A DNA stretch of 64,000 nt, taken from positions 124,001 to 188,000 of the forward strand of contig NZ_PVTV01000014.1 of assembly GCF_003003055.1 (NCBI RefSeq). The letters run 5' to 3'. This document shows positions 1-9,022 of the stretch, one piece after another. The stretch's first letter is position 1; the number at the start of each line of letters is the position of its first letter. Source of the stretch: Jezberella montanilacus. Lineage in GTDB: Bacteria > Pseudomonadota > Gammaproteobacteria > Burkholderiales > Burkholderiaceae_B. Both the position numbers and the translations under genes were made by a program. Below the pieces are notes generated by a model, which was given only the letters and a program-made list of their open reading frames with translations, ran no database searches and was not told the origin of the DNA.

Positions 1-245
1 ACGTGGCCTGGGGTGTCAATCAGATTAAGTGCGTAAATCTGACCGTCTGCTGCCTTATATTGCAGCGCTGCAGTCTGCGCCTTGATTGTGATGCCACGCT
101 CGCGTTCAATATCCATTGAATCAAGGACTTGGGCTGACATCTCGCGGTCTGCTAGGCCACCACAGCGCTGTATAAGACGATCTGCGAGGGTGGATTTGCC
201 GTGGTCGATATGGGCAATAATCGAGAAATTGCGGATGTGCTGCAT
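1..245 (-). CDS. lepA: Elongation factor 4 (LepA), N-terminal part
   Basis: Ribosomal back-translocase GTPase acting in the cytoplasm. Only the first 81 codons lie in the window and the gene runs off the left edge. The translation begins [20 protein letters not shown], containing the G1 P-loop AHIDHGKST, then the switch I region with RERGITIK and the G3 motif DTPGH right at the edge. This pattern matches LepA rather than EF-G or EF-Tu because of the [19 protein letters not shown] segment. The ATG at 245 opens the LepA signature directly. It lies downstream of mucD on the same strand, as in other Burkholderiales, but a terminator-like hairpin separates the two. Confidence 0.97.
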   Translation of the reverse strand, partial: MQHIRNFSIIAHIDHGKSTLADRLIQRCGGLADREMSAQVLDSMDIERERGITIKAQTAALQYKAADGQIYALNLIDTPGH

Positions 246-303
246 AACGCCTAAAAAGAAGTCTGACTGCCTAAGATCGCCTGAACAAGGTCGTTGATCA
301 TAC

Positions 304-324
304 AAAAGGGGCGATAAACGCCCC
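304..324 (-). terminator. Terminator-like hairpin between mucD and lepA
   Basis: On the minus strand GGGGCG-TTTAT-CGCCCC is followed by TTTTG. The 6-bp GC stem with a 5-base loop and a short T-run lies about 80 bases after the mucD stop and 60 bases before lepA. The T-run is short, so it may only attenuate read-through. Confidence 0.5.
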
Positions 325-404
325 CTCGAATGCGGCAAACCCCTATTCTAGCCGTTCTGGATAGAAATATGATTTGCCGCCCGGCTGACTAAGGATATGG
401 GCGA

Positions 405-1958
405 TTATTCGTCGCTTTTACCTTGTCTGATCGCGATCCACTGGGTTTGCTCACCCCGGCGAACCATTAGACCCACCGGCTTGTTTTTATCGGCAGCGGC
501 CACTAATTTAGCAAGTTGCTCGGGACCACTCACGTCACTGTCGTTAACCGCCAGAATAATATCGCCTGCCGCGATATCAGCTGCCGCAGCCAACCCACTC
601 GACTCACTGACCAGCGCGCCACCTTTGATTTTGAGTTTTTTCTGCTGTTCAGCGGGTACCGAGGCCACTTTCATGCCAAGTACTTCGGTTGCCTTTTCGG
701 TTTTCTTTTCTTCCGGCTCTGACTCTTTTTCAGCGGTTTTATCCGTTATCTTCATTTGAGCAACAACCACGCTCAGGGTAAGTGCTTTACCTTTACGCCA
801 GACTTCGAGAGAGGATTTGGTACCGGGCTTGGTTTCGCCGACCAGTCGGGGCAGGTCAGACCACTTAACGATGGGCTTACTGTTGAATTTAAGAATCACA
901 TCGCCTGGTTGCACACCCGCTTTGTCAGCTGGCGTGCCTGCCTCGACCCCGCTGACCATCGCGCCTTCAGCTTTGGGCAAGCCCAGTGCTTCCGAGACAT
1001 CCTTGGTTACTTCACCAATCTGCACACCAATGCGACCGCGAGTCACCTTGCCGTTAGAGCGCAATTGGTCAACCACCAGCATCGCTTCATCAATCGGTAT
1101 AGACAGTGATACGCCCATATAACCGCCACTTCGAGAAACGATTTGCGAATTAATACCAACCACTTCCCCGTTCAGATTTAAAAGCGGCCCACCTGAATTA
1201 CCGGGATTAACCGCGACGTCAGTCTGAATAAAAGGCAAGTATTCACCCGTGTCACGACCGATTGCGCTGACGATGCCCGAGGTCACTGTCGACTCAAGGC
1301 CGAAAGGCGAACCAATGGCAAGAACCCACTGCCCTTTCTTGAGCTGCTTAGGATTACCAATCGCCAGCGCGGTCATCCCTTTTGCGTCAATCTTTAGCAG
1401 CGCCACGTCCGTGCGTTGATCGCTACCGATTACTTTTGCTTTGTATTCCTTGCCACCCGGGACGGTCACAAGGATTTCGGATGCGCCTTCGACTACGTGA
1501 TGATTAGTCAGGATGTAGCCATCATCAGAAATGAAGAAACCTGATCCCACGCCACGCGGCACACTGCGCTGTTCTGGCTCAGGCTGATTTTTACCTTGTG
1601 GTGGCTGTTTACCTTGCGGTGGCATAGGAGGCATGCCGGGCACTTGAAAGTCCGGGCCAAAGAAGTGGCGGAATGCTTCGTAAGGATCTTGACCGCCGCC
1701 AGGCCCAAAGCCGGGTGCTCGCATGGGGATTTTTGCCATCGTACGGATATTCACGACAGCTGGCTCGACCTGTTCAACGATTGTTGTGAAATCCGGCAAA
1801 GATACTTTAGACACCAAACCGGTATTTTGAGCGTGTACCGTGTGGGGATTCACCACACAGGCCACACCTAACAATGTCATCGTAAAACCAATTGTCAGGA
1901 AGGCTCGGCGAGCGAGCGTCGCTGGCAGATACCCAGATAAGCGATACAAATGTTGCAT
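405..1958 (-). CDS. mucD: Periplasmic serine protease/chaperone of the DegP/HtrA family (MucD)
   Basis: Degrades or refolds misfolded envelope proteins and damps the sigma-E response. Counting from the ATG at 1958 the protein is 517 aa. It has an N-terminal signal sequence ending near VHAQ, a Pro/Gly/Gln-rich loop (about residues 80-130), and a trypsin-like domain with His154 (TNHHVV), Asp184 (RTDVALL) and Ser255 (GNSGGP). Two PDZ domains follow. The reading frame stays open ten codons upstream to a TTG that abuts the rseB stop. I prefer ATG 1958 because GGAG lies about 6 bases before it. Last gene of the rpoE-rseA-rseB-mucD operon. Confidence 0.95.
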   Translation of the reverse strand: MQHLYRLSGYLPATLARRAFLTIGFTMTLLGVACVVNPHTVHAQNTGLVSKVSLPDFTTIVEQVEPAVVNIRTMAKIPMRAPGFGPGGGQDPYEAFRHFFGPDFQVPGMPPMPPQGKQPPQGKNQPEPEQRSVPRGVGSGFFISDDGYILTNHHVVEGASEILVTVPGGKEYKAKVIGSDQRTDVALLKIDAKGMTALAIGNPKQLKKGQWVLAIGSPFGLESTVTSGIVSAIGRDTGEYLPFIQTDVAVNPGNSGGPLLNLNGEVVGINSQIVSRSGGYMGVSLSIPIDEAMLVVDQLRSNGKVTRGRIGVQIGEVTKDVSEALGLPKAEGAMVSGVEAGTPADKAGVQPGDVILKFNSKPIVKWSDLPRLVGETKPGTKSSLEVWRKGKALTLSVVVAQMKITDKTAEKESEPEEKKTEKATEVLGMKVASVPAEQQKKLKIKGGALVSESSGLAAAADIAAGDIILAVNDSDVSGPEQLAKLVAAADKNKPVGLMVRRGEQTQWIAIRQGKSDE

Positions 1959-1988
1959 CTTGCACTCCGTTAATAGCGAGAGCCGCAA

Positions 1989-3008
1989 TTAATGCGCGGC
2001 ATGACTCGGGTTGTATTGAATGGCTTTGGCAATTTGTTCGAGCGTACCGGCTGGGACTTCGCCCAGCACTGTCAACCAGAAATCACCAACCTGACCACCG
2101 TAAATATTGACTGAACCGTTTCGAGCTGGACCATGAGGCTTATAGTCAGACAGCCCTGCTTGATAAGGTTCAATAAAAATTGAAATCGTCGCTAAACCGT
2201 CAGATAAGATCAGTTGATTCACTCTGCGCTCGTCCGCGAAGGCGCGACTGACTTGAAGCGTTGCCACATAGCCCGGTGGCGCTGGGATACGCCAGCCGAG
2301 TGCATACAGGTCAATCGGCTTTTCATCCGGCTCGACGGTGCGCCAGCCCTCAAGCGACCAGGATGACTCGAGTTGATTATCGGCCAGCTTGGGATTGATC
2401 GTCAGCTGTGTAAACGAAATCTGCTCAATCATACGTGCCTCATCGGACAGCGTTCGTGCACGCAATAACAAGGCAGTCTCATCGTCGGCGCAAAGCCGAT
2501 AGCCAAACCGGAACTCATCTTTGGGCACAATATCAACCACTCGACAGGCACGACCGGCGACGCGGCTCAACTCAGACCGCAGCTCAATCCGGTAATGCTG
2601 ATCAATTGCTGTCGCATCCGACAACAACAAGCCCGGAAACAAATCGCCCTGCCGACGTTCAAGTAAAACCGTTTGAGTCTCTGGAATCAACTCACGCACA
2701 ACGTTGTTCTGCCGCAGATACTCGCGTGGCTTGCCGTCGAGCGCCTCGAGCCTTTCTCGCTCATTCGTGCCATCAAACACATGAGTAATTCGAGATGACT
2801 GCATGGTGTGCCCATGATGATAAGTAAACACGCCCCGATAATTAAGCGTGTGAGCCGCCTTTTGAATCATCAGCAATAGCTGGGCGTTAGCAGGCCAAAC
2901 TCGCGCCGAGTGGCTATCCCCCGCAGACTGAGCGAGAGCCGAGCCCGTTGCAGCACTGACGGCTAGAATCCCGCAGAGCGTGACGAGCCGGGAAAGTTTT
3001 GGCGTCAC
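1989..3008 (-). CDS. rseB: Sigma-E factor regulatory protein RseB (MucB)
   Basis: Periplasmic protein that binds RseA and protects it from cleavage until displaced by stress lipids or lipopolysaccharide. The 339-aa product has a signal peptide (cleavage near SALAQ) and the two-domain MucB/RseB fold: an N-terminal LolA-like lipid-binding domain including NYRGVFTYHHG near residue 57 and a smaller C-terminal domain from about residue 230. The start overlaps the rseA stop by 4 bases (ATGA), indicating translational coupling. Length and position match the family. Confidence 0.94.
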   Translation of the reverse strand: MTPKLSRLVTLCGILAVSAATGSALAQSAGDSHSARVWPANAQLLLMIQKAAHTLNYRGVFTYHHGHTMQSSRITHVFDGTNERERLEALDGKPREYLRQNNVVRELIPETQTVLLERRQGDLFPGLLLSDATAIDQHYRIELRSELSRVAGRACRVVDIVPKDEFRFGYRLCADDETALLLRARTLSDEARMIEQISFTQLTINPKLADNQLESSWSLEGWRTVEPDEKPIDLYALGWRIPAPPGYVATLQVSRAFADERRVNQLILSDGLATISIFIEPYQAGLSDYKPHGPARNGSVNIYGGQVGDFWLTVLGEVPAGTLEQIAKAIQYNPSHAAH

Positions 3009-3538
3009 TTCACGCTACCAAAAGACACTTGCCTGACTGCAGCAGGCCCGGCAAGTTGCCGATGCGCAGCGACGTAGTCAGGCGCAACCTCGGCCGAAGG
3101 ATTAGCGGGCGCAGACATGGCAACGCTAGACTGAACGTTTGATCCACCCATTTCTGGCGCGAAGAAAGGCCTGACTACCCAAACCACCGCAGCGACTGCC
3201 GCCGCCATGGCCAGCGATGACAAACCATACTGCCGCCAAATACCCTGCTTTGAATTCATGACTGCAATTGCCGCCTCAGGGGCGAGTATCACGACCTCCT
3301 GCTCCAATGCCTTGGCCAGACGCGCTTCGAAGTCAGGGTTCTGGGCAAGCGCGAGGTCGGGAGTACGCAAGACGTCGCCGATCAGATGATAAGTGTGCCA
3401 AGTTTGGCGGGCCGACTCATCGAAGATCTCTGGAGTTAGCGAGGTGTCGGCATCACCGTCCATCCACGCTGAGATCGACTGCGCCAGTCTATCATCGGGG
3501 TTGGATTTTTCGGCCTGCTGGGTCGCGGATGTAGTCAT
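3005..3538 (-). CDS. rseA: Anti-sigma-E factor RseA (MucA)
   Basis: Inner-membrane anti-sigma factor that holds RpoE. The 177-aa protein has an N-terminal cytoplasmic anti-sigma domain (about residues 15-75: SISAWMDGD, then the LIGDVLR segment), one membrane helix at about 104-126 (SLAMAAAVAAVVWVV) and a short periplasmic tail. AGGAG lies about 7 bases before the ATG at 3538. It lies between rpoE and rseB in the standard order. Regulated proteolysis of this protein in response to envelope stress is family knowledge, not visible here. Confidence 0.93.
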   Translation of the reverse strand: MTTSATQQAEKSNPDDRLAQSISAWMDGDADTSLTPEIFDESARQTWHTYHLIGDVLRTPDLALAQNPDFEARLAKALEQEVVILAPEAAIAVMNSKQGIWRQYGLSSLAMAAAVAAVVWVVRPFFAPEMGGSNVQSSVAMSAPANPSAEVAPDYVAAHRQLAGPAAVRQVSFGSVK

Positions 3539-3550
3539 AGCTTGATTCTC

Positions 3551-4150
3551 CTACCAACGTGTGTCACCGTTACCGCCTAATACAGGCCGCAACTTTGCTG
3601 CAATCGCTTCACGAGCCCTAAAAATACGCGACCTAACCGTACCGATGGGGCAATTCATGGTTGTAGCAATATCTTCGTAACTCATCCCTTCGATCTCTCT
3701 TAAGACAATTGCCGTCCGAAGGTCTTCAGGAAGATCCTCGATACTCTTGTTGACCGTTTCAGCGATTTCCCGGCTTGCCATCGCTGATTCTGGTGTGTTG
3801 TTGTCTGTTAGGTTGTCAGTTTCGTTAAAAGTTTCACCATCTTCATTTTCATATGCGTTGGGCGCACTGGGACGGCGGCTGTTTGACGCCAGCCAATTTC
3901 GACCGGTGTTGATAGCGATCCGATAAAGCCACGTGTAAAAGGCGCTTTCTCCGCGAAACTGCGGCAAGGCACGATAGGCCTTGATAAAGGCTTCTTGAGC
4001 GACATCCTCCACCTCTGAAGGATCTCGAACCATGCGTGACAGCAGACGAATGATCTTGCGCTGATATTTCAGCACCAGCAAGTCAAAGGCCTGACGTTCC
4101 CCCCGCTGCACTCTGGCGACGAGTTCAGCGTCAACGTCTCGTTCACTCAA
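3551..4150 (-). CDS. rpoE: RNA polymerase sigma factor RpoE (sigma-E/AlgU)
   Basis: ECF sigma factor for envelope stress. The 199-aa protein has sigma region 2 (about residues 25-95, with EVEDVAQEAFIKAYRAL and FYTWLYRIAINT) and sigma region 4 (about 130-185, with LREIEGMSYEDIA and GTVRSRIFRAREAI). The start codon is TTG at 4150, giving (M)SERDVDAELV as in Bordetella-type SigE. GGAG lies 7 bases upstream, and the TTG overlaps the stop of the preceding membrane-protein gene as TTGA. Translation therefore appears coupled to that gene. Confidence 0.95.
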   Translation of the reverse strand: MSERDVDAELVARVQRGERQAFDLLVLKYQRKIIRLLSRMVRDPSEVEDVAQEAFIKAYRALPQFRGESAFYTWLYRIAINTGRNWLASNSRRPSAPNAYENEDGETFNETDNLTDNNTPESAMASREIAETVNKSIEDLPEDLRTAIVLREIEGMSYEDIATTMNCPIGTVRSRIFRAREAIAAKLRPVLGGNGDTRW

Positions 4151-4707
4151 ACCTTGTCTCCGAAGGACTGCAATCGATCACCCTGCCGTATTTGCCAGTT
4201 GGTCAAAATTGAAAAATACCTATATGCCTGCGCATTTTGTCTATCCAATGTTCGGCGCCAGACCATCACACTAACTTTTTCTTGCGATGCATAGTGGACT
4301 AAGTCAGCTCGGCCAGCGGGTTTCAAGATCAAATAGTATCCAAACATACTCTTTATACACTGAGACAAGGCGACAACCTGAACTGCCCCATCGGCTCTGA
4401 CCAGACGCCATTCACTGTGCGAATCCACAATTAATGCACAGTTATTGACACGATTTCTTACAAATTGTTCCGAAATGATTTGAATTGAAAGTGGACACAG
4501 CGCAGAAAAACCGATCCAAACAATAGAAATGTCGTAAGAGATCAAGGTCGTGGCCGTTAAGGCCGAGATTAAAAGCGTCGAGTAGAAATAAATTCGGCTT
4601 ACCTCGCGCGGGATATCGAGCGCAATGGTAAGCCTCAGTCTGGCGAGCGGATCGGTCAAATTAGATTCGACGAACAGCCATAGATCCGTTCGTGCCACCA
4701 AACCCAA
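4147..4707 (-). CDS. YgfX (CptA)-like inner-membrane protein
   Basis: Function unknown. The protein (up to 186 aa) has two adjacent hydrophobic helices near residues 40-80 (IYFYSTLLISALTATTLI and IVWIGFSALCPLSIQII). A soluble tail follows with the layout of YgfX proteins: WRLVRADGAVQ, a YYLILK strand, and a VWRRTL element where the family has its Trp-Arg-Arg motif. The assignment is from pattern only. The start is unresolved: TTG 4707 and GTG 4698 lie inside the end of fabF, and TTG 4659 lies just after its stop; none has a clear ribosome site. The gene is visibly AT-richer than fabF and rpoE. Its stop overlaps the rpoE start, tying it to the sigma-E operon. Confidence 0.6.
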   Translation of the reverse strand: MGLVARTDLWLFVESNLTDPLARLRLTIALDIPREVSRIYFYSTLLISALTATTLISYDISIVWIGFSALCPLSIQIISEQFVRNRVNNCALIVDSHSEWRLVRADGAVQVVALSQCIKSMFGYYLILKPAGRADLVHYASQEKVSVMVWRRTLDRQNAQAYRYFSILTNWQIRQGDRLQSFGDKV

Positions 4708-5890
4708 AAGAGTTGGACAACGCGACGTCGATTTTTAAGTCTCGTGCGATGTTGGCACAGTAATCCAGGTCGCACTCAGGGTCTTGATTAAAGATATTAA
4801 TCGTCGGCGGTGAGATTTGATGATGCACTGCAAGCGTGGTAAACACTGCTTCGATACCACCGGCAGCACCCAACAGGTGTCCCGTCATTGATTTAGTTGA
4901 GTTGACAACCAGCTTTTTGGCATGATCACCAAAAGCCAGCTTCAACGCGGCGGTTTCGTTTTTATCGCCCAGTGGGGTGGACGTACCGTGAGCATTGACA
5001 TACTGTACTTGATCGGGGTTAATGCCCCCATTTCGTAAGGCATGTGCGATCCCTCGGCGCGGGCCGTCTCGATCGGGAGCAGTGATGTGATGGGCATCTG
5101 AGCTCATCCCATACCCAGCAAATTCACCGTAGATCTTTGCCCCGCGTTTTTTAGCGTGCTCATACTCTTCGAGTATCAACACGCCAGCACCTTCACCCAA
5201 CACGAAACCATCGCGATCGACGTCCCATGGGCGTGACGCCGTTGTTGGGTCATCGTTGCGGGTCGACAAAGCACGCATGGCAGCAAACCCACCGATCCCA
5301 AGGGGAGAAACAGTCGACTCGGCACCGCCTGCCATCATCACATCGGCATCGCCGTACTCGATAAGACGGGCAGCATCGCCAATGGAGTGCAAACCTGTCG
5401 TGCAAGCTGAAACGACCGCATACGATGGGCCTTTGAATCCCAGCATGATGCTGAGATGACCTGAAATCAGATTAATCAGTGAAGCCGGCACAAAGAATGG
5501 GGAGATACGCCGAGGACCGCGCTCGAGGTACTCTGAGTGCGTTTCTTCAATCCGTTGCAAACCGCCAATACCCGAACCAACAATCACCCCTACACGATCG
5601 GCGTTCTCATCGGTAATGCTAAGACCAGAGTCTTTCCAGGCTTGTATTCCCGCAGCGATGCCATAATGGATAAAGGTATCCATTGTTCGGGCTTCTTTCA
5701 CCGGGATATATGCACTCACGTCAAATTCTTTGACTTCACCCGCGATGTGCGAATTGAAAGCCGTTGGATCAAAGCGAGTAATACGCCCGATACCAGATTG
5801 ACCGTTGACGATATTGTCCCAGGCTGTGGCGATGTCATTGCCGACTGGGCTGACGATCCCTAAGCCTGTAATGACGACGCGTCGTTTCAC
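4661..5890 (-). CDS. fabF: 3-oxoacyl-ACP synthase II (FabF)
   Basis: Condenses malonyl-ACP with acyl-ACP in fatty-acid elongation. The 409-aa protein carries the Cys-His-His triad of beta-ketoacyl synthases: Cys163 (SACTTG), His301 (NAHGTSTP) and His338 (TGHLLGAAG). The start is GTG at 5890 with AAGGAG about 7 bases upstream; the product begins MKRRVVITGLG. It is the last fatty-acid gene of the block and runs into the YgfX-like gene and rpoE, so read-through could link lipid synthesis with the envelope-stress operon. Confidence 0.97.
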   Translation of the reverse strand: MKRRVVITGLGIVSPVGNDIATAWDNIVNGQSGIGRITRFDPTAFNSHIAGEVKEFDVSAYIPVKEARTMDTFIHYGIAAGIQAWKDSGLSITDENADRVGVIVGSGIGGLQRIEETHSEYLERGPRRISPFFVPASLINLISGHLSIMLGFKGPSYAVVSACTTGLHSIGDAARLIEYGDADVMMAGGAESTVSPLGIGGFAAMRALSTRNDDPTTASRPWDVDRDGFVLGEGAGVLILEEYEHAKKRGAKIYGEFAGYGMSSDAHHITAPDRDGPRRGIAHALRNGGINPDQVQYVNAHGTSTPLGDKNETAALKLAFGDHAKKLVVNSTKSMTGHLLGAAGGIEAVFTTLAVHHQISPPTINIFNQDPECDLDYCANIARDLKIDVALSNSFGFGGTNGSMAVRRI

Positions 5891-5986
5891 AGACTACTCC
5901 TTACTTACTTGAAGGCCAATAGCAGAACTACCGACCAGAGGGGGCTGACACTGCCAAGCAGTAGTCAACCCGACCCGAACGAGTGA

Positions 5987-6223
5987 TTACTTCGAATTGG
6001 AAGAGATGTAATCAATAGCCTGTTGAACAGTCGTGATTTTCTCAGCTTCTTCGTCCGGGATTTCTGTTTCGAACTCGTCTTCCAGTGCCATAACCAGCTC
6101 GACCATATCGAGCGAATCGGCACCGAGATCGTCAAGAAATGAAGATGCGTTCTTAATCTCGGCTTCGTTAACGCCAAGTTGTTCAGCGACAATCTTCTTG
6201 ACGCGCTGTTCGATGCTTTCCAT
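5987..6223 (-). CDS. acpP: Acyl carrier protein
   Basis: Carries growing acyl chains on 4'-phosphopantetheine. The 78-aa acidic protein starts [12 protein letters not shown]; the prosthetic group site is Ser37 in [13 protein letters not shown] 6223 is chosen over a TTG four codons upstream because GGAG precedes it by about 7 bases and the family begins here. A 96-base gap to fabF contains a small imperfect hairpin (5947-5966, ACTGC/GCAGT with a 3-base loop) without a T-run. That could adjust the relative levels of acpP and fabF mRNA. Confidence 0.98.
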   Translation of the reverse strand: MESIEQRVKKIVAEQLGVNEAEIKNASSFLDDLGADSLDMVELVMALEDEFETEIPDEEAEKITTVQQAIDYISSNSK

Positions 6224-6252
6224 GCAGATCTCCAAAAGGAAAAGTCCCGCGC

Positions 6253-6258
6253 ATTATA
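6253..6258 (-). promoter_or_regulatory. Candidate acpP -10 element
   Basis: A perfect TATAAT on the minus strand about 30 bases before the acpP ATG. It lies inside the short fabG-acpP gap and next to a CCCGC/GCGGG inverted repeat. No good -35 is visible upstream, where there is an 8-base T tract. ACP is made in large excess over the other Fab proteins and has its own promoter in E. coli, so an internal promoter is plausible. Confidence 0.4.
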
Positions 6259-6282
6259 GCGAAGCGGGGAAAAAAAAACTCG

Positions 6283-7014
6283 TTACAAATACATTCCACC
6301 GTTCACATGCAGGGTAATCCCTGTGATATACGCGGCGGAGGGTGAGGCTAAAAAGGATACTGCGTGTGCGATATCAGCTGCCGAGCCGAAGCGACCGAGA
6401 GGTATCTGACCGAGCAACGCAGCGGTTTGATTTTCGTCGAGCGCCTTGGTCATATCGGTTTCTATGAATCCAGGAGCCACGCAATTGACCGTTACATTGC
6501 GACTGCCTAGCTCGCGAGCCAAGGCCCGACTCATGCCAGCCACACCGGCTTTAGAGGCCGCGTAGTTCGCTTGACCAGGATTACCGCTTGAGCCGACCAC
6601 CGAAGTAATGTTGATGATGCGACCCCAGCGGGCTTTCATCATCGGTTTCATGACCGCACGACTTAAACGAAAAACAGATTTCAAATTGGTGTCGATTACC
6701 GAATCCCATTCGTCATCTTTCATTCTCATGGATAAGTTATCACGGGTAATGCCCGCGTTATTGACCAGTATGGCCACGCCACCTGCTTGCCCGAGACTAT
6801 CGATCAAGGCGTCGCAAGCAGCGGCGTCGGTGACATTCAGTACGACGCCGTGACCACCGTGGGGCTTGAGCATGGCTGTCACGTCAGCCGCGCCCTCTTG
6901 CGTCGTTGAAGTGCCGGTCACGATTGCTCCACGCACCGCGAGCTCGAGAGCAATGGCTTTGCCAATACCTCTTGAAGCGCCAGTCACCAGTGCTATCTTG
7001 TCTTTCAGATCCAT
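6283..7014 (-). CDS. fabG: 3-oxoacyl-ACP reductase (FabG)
   Basis: NADPH-dependent reduction of 3-oxoacyl-ACP. A short-chain dehydrogenase of 243 aa with the TGASRGIG nucleotide motif at the N-terminus, NNAG near residue 86 and the Ser-Tyr-Lys centre in NITSVVG...YAASKAG. Three ATGs compete (7029, 7026, 7014). I choose 7014 because a GGA lies 7 bases before it and the protein then begins MDLKDKIALVTG like its family. It lies between fabD and acpP. Confidence 0.96.
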   Translation of the reverse strand: MDLKDKIALVTGASRGIGKAIALELAVRGAIVTGTSTTQEGAADVTAMLKPHGGHGVVLNVTDAAACDALIDSLGQAGGVAILVNNAGITRDNLSMRMKDDEWDSVIDTNLKSVFRLSRAVMKPMMKARWGRIINITSVVGSSGNPGQANYAASKAGVAGMSRALARELGSRNVTVNCVAPGFIETDMTKALDENQTAALLGQIPLGRFGSAADIAHAVSFLASPSAAYITGITLHVNGGMYL

Positions 7015-7038
7015 GTTGTTTTCCATCATCTAAGGCGA

Positions 7039-7977
7039 TCAGGCGGCTTGGGACAAGGCTTCAATTGCCGTTCGCATTGACTCGGGATCGGTCACGGCAA
7101 AAGCCTGCATGTCAGGATCGATGCGTTTGATCATCCCAGCAAGCACTTTACCTGGCCCGCATTCGACGATATGCGTCACCCCACGTGCTTTCATGGCCTG
7201 AATAACCTCTACCCATCGGACGGGATGCCAAGCTTGACGGATCAAGGCATCAACGATTGCCGCTGGGTCGCTAGGCGCCTGGACGTCAACGTTATTGATG
7301 ACGGGAATCGACGGGGATTTCAAGCTCAATTTAGCCAAAGCCTGCTGCAACACAGCAGCGGCGGGCTTTAACAAACTGGAATGAAAAGGTGCTGAAACAG
7401 GCAATTGCAAGGCTCGCTTTGCACCTGCAGCTTTGGCAGTCACCATCGCCCGCTGCACTGCCGTTAAATGACCAGCAATCACAACCTGCAAAGGCGCGTT
7501 GTAATTGACAGCTTCAACTACCTCACCTTCGGCAGCAGCCAAACACGCATCACGAACAGCTTGATCCTCAAGTCCCAGTATCGCAGCCATTGCGCCAGTA
7601 CCAACCGGCACGGCGGCCTGCATCGCATCCGCGCGCACTCGCACAACCCTGACCGCGTCACTTAGTGACAGCACACCAGCAGCCGTCAAGGCAGCGTATT
7701 CGCCCAAACTGTGCCCAGCCATGACATCGGCTTTGGGCCCACCAGCTGCTAACCAGGCTTGGTAGGTCGCCATGCCTGCAGTCAGCATGACTGGTTGGGT
7801 GTTCGTCGTTAAATTTAGTTGTTCTGCTGGGCCTGTTGCGATCAATGCGCTCAAATCCATACCTAACGCTGCTGATGCTTCAGCAACAACGCCAGCAACT
7901 TCAGGATAGGCTGCCCAAGCATCGAGCATGCCGACCGACTGCGATCCTTGACCGGGAAATACGAAGGCAAATTTCAT
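7039..7977 (-). CDS. fabD: Malonyl-CoA:ACP transacylase (FabD)
   Basis: Loads malonate from CoA onto ACP. The 312-aa protein starts MKFAFVFPGQGSQSVGM, has the nucleophile Ser90 in GHSLGEY and the partner His199 in SAPFHS, and ends with the ECGPGKVL segment typical of acyltransferases. No strong ribosome site precedes the ATG, but the start coincides with the conserved N-terminus. Neighbours fabH and fabG are on the same strand. Confidence 0.97.
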   Translation of the reverse strand: MKFAFVFPGQGSQSVGMLDAWAAYPEVAGVVAEASAALGMDLSALIATGPAEQLNLTTNTQPVMLTAGMATYQAWLAAGGPKADVMAGHSLGEYAALTAAGVLSLSDAVRVVRVRADAMQAAVPVGTGAMAAILGLEDQAVRDACLAAAEGEVVEAVNYNAPLQVVIAGHLTAVQRAMVTAKAAGAKRALQLPVSAPFHSSLLKPAAAVLQQALAKLSLKSPSIPVINNVDVQAPSDPAAIVDALIRQAWHPVRWVEVIQAMKARGVTHIVECGPGKVLAGMIKRIDPDMQAFAVTDPESMRTAIEALSQAA

Positions 7978-8035
7978 AACGGTATTTTTAAAATTCAGAA
8001 GTTAATCCGAAAGTGTAAGCGAGGTTCGCCAAAGA

Positions 8036-9022
8036 CTACATTTTTACTAAAACAGAGCCCCAGGTAAAACCACCCCCGACGCCTTGCAACAAGAGCACTT
8101 GCCCCGGCCGCACCCTGCCGTCCCGCCTGGCCACGTCCAGCGCGAGAGGGACGCTTGCTGCCGATGTGTTAGCGTGTTGATCGACTGTTACCACGACTTT
8201 CGCGCTATCAATTTCAAGCTTACGAGCCAAGAAATTTAGAATCCGGATGTTTGCCTGATGAGGAATGAACCAGTCGACATCGGCTAACGTCAAACCCGCT
8301 TGCTCAACGACGCTGCGAGCAGAGCGGTCGAGTACAGTCACGGCCTGTTTGAACACGGCCTGACCGTCCATGCGTAAAAATGGGTCACCGACGACCTCGC
8401 CGTGAGAGACGTTACCAGCCGCTTTGAGAATATCCATTTGACTGCCGTCGGCATGTAGCTCGGCGCCAATAATGCCGGGGGTATCAGAAGCGCGCAAGAC
8501 AACAGCCCCCGCCCCGTCGCCAAATAAGACGCAAGTACCGCGATCAGTCCAGTCCAGAATACTTGAGAACACTTCGGCACCAATGACTAAAGCGGATCTG
8601 GCTCGACCCGCACGGATAAAGCTGTCAGCAGTGGTCAGCGCGTAAACAAAACCGCTGCAGACTGCCTGCACATCAAACGCGGCGGCACCTCGATTACCCA
8701 GACCCGCTTGAACCAAACAAGCAGTGCTTGGAAAGACAAAGTCAGGGGTAGAGGTCGCAACGATGATCAGATCAAGTTCGCTCGCGTCAATCCCAGCATC
8801 GAGCAAAGCAGCCTTGGCGGCATGAAGGGCTAAGTCGCTTGTTTTCGCGCCTCGTTCTGCGATGTAACGCTGTCGGATACCCGTTCGGTCAACAATCCAC
8901 TGATCGGACGTTTCGATACCTTTGACAGCCAGTTCGGCCGCCAAGTCGTCGTTCGTGACGCACCTTGGGGGCAAATAGCTACCTGTCCCCACAATTCTTG
9001 AATAAGACATGGCAGCTGTCAT
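8036..9022 (-). CDS. fabH: 3-oxoacyl-ACP synthase III (FabH)
   Basis: Initiates fatty-acid synthesis by condensing acetyl-CoA with malonyl-ACP. The 328-aa protein shows the catalytic set Cys122 (QAVCSGF), His255 (PHQANIR) and Asn285 (HANTSAAS), and ends with the GGGFTWGS glycine loop. AGGAG about 7 bases before ATG 9022 supports this start over the in-frame ATG four codons in. The start overlaps the plsX stop by 4 bases. Confidence 0.97.
   Translation of the reverse strand: MTAAMSYSRIVGTGSYLPPRCVTNDDLAAELAVKGIETSDQWIVDRTGIRQRYIAERGAKTSDLALHAAKAALLDAGIDASELDLIIVATSTPDFVFPSTACLVQAGLGNRGAAAFDVQAVCSGFVYALTTADSFIRAGRARSALVIGAEVFSSILDWTDRGTCVLFGDGAGAVVLRASDTPGIIGAELHADGSQMDILKAAGNVSHGEVVGDPFLRMDGQAVFKQAVTVLDRSARSVVEQAGLTLADVDWFIPHQANIRILNFLARKLEIDSAKVVVTVDQHANTSAASVPLALDVARRDGRVRPGQVLLLQGVGGGFTWGSVLVKM

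Noticed and set aside
397-759. Open frame antisense to mucD (and similar antisense frames at 756-1109 and 1596-1871)
   Set aside because: Lies wholly inside a confidently assigned protease gene, no ribosome site, no recognisable protein; frames of this length are expected opposite GC-balanced genes.
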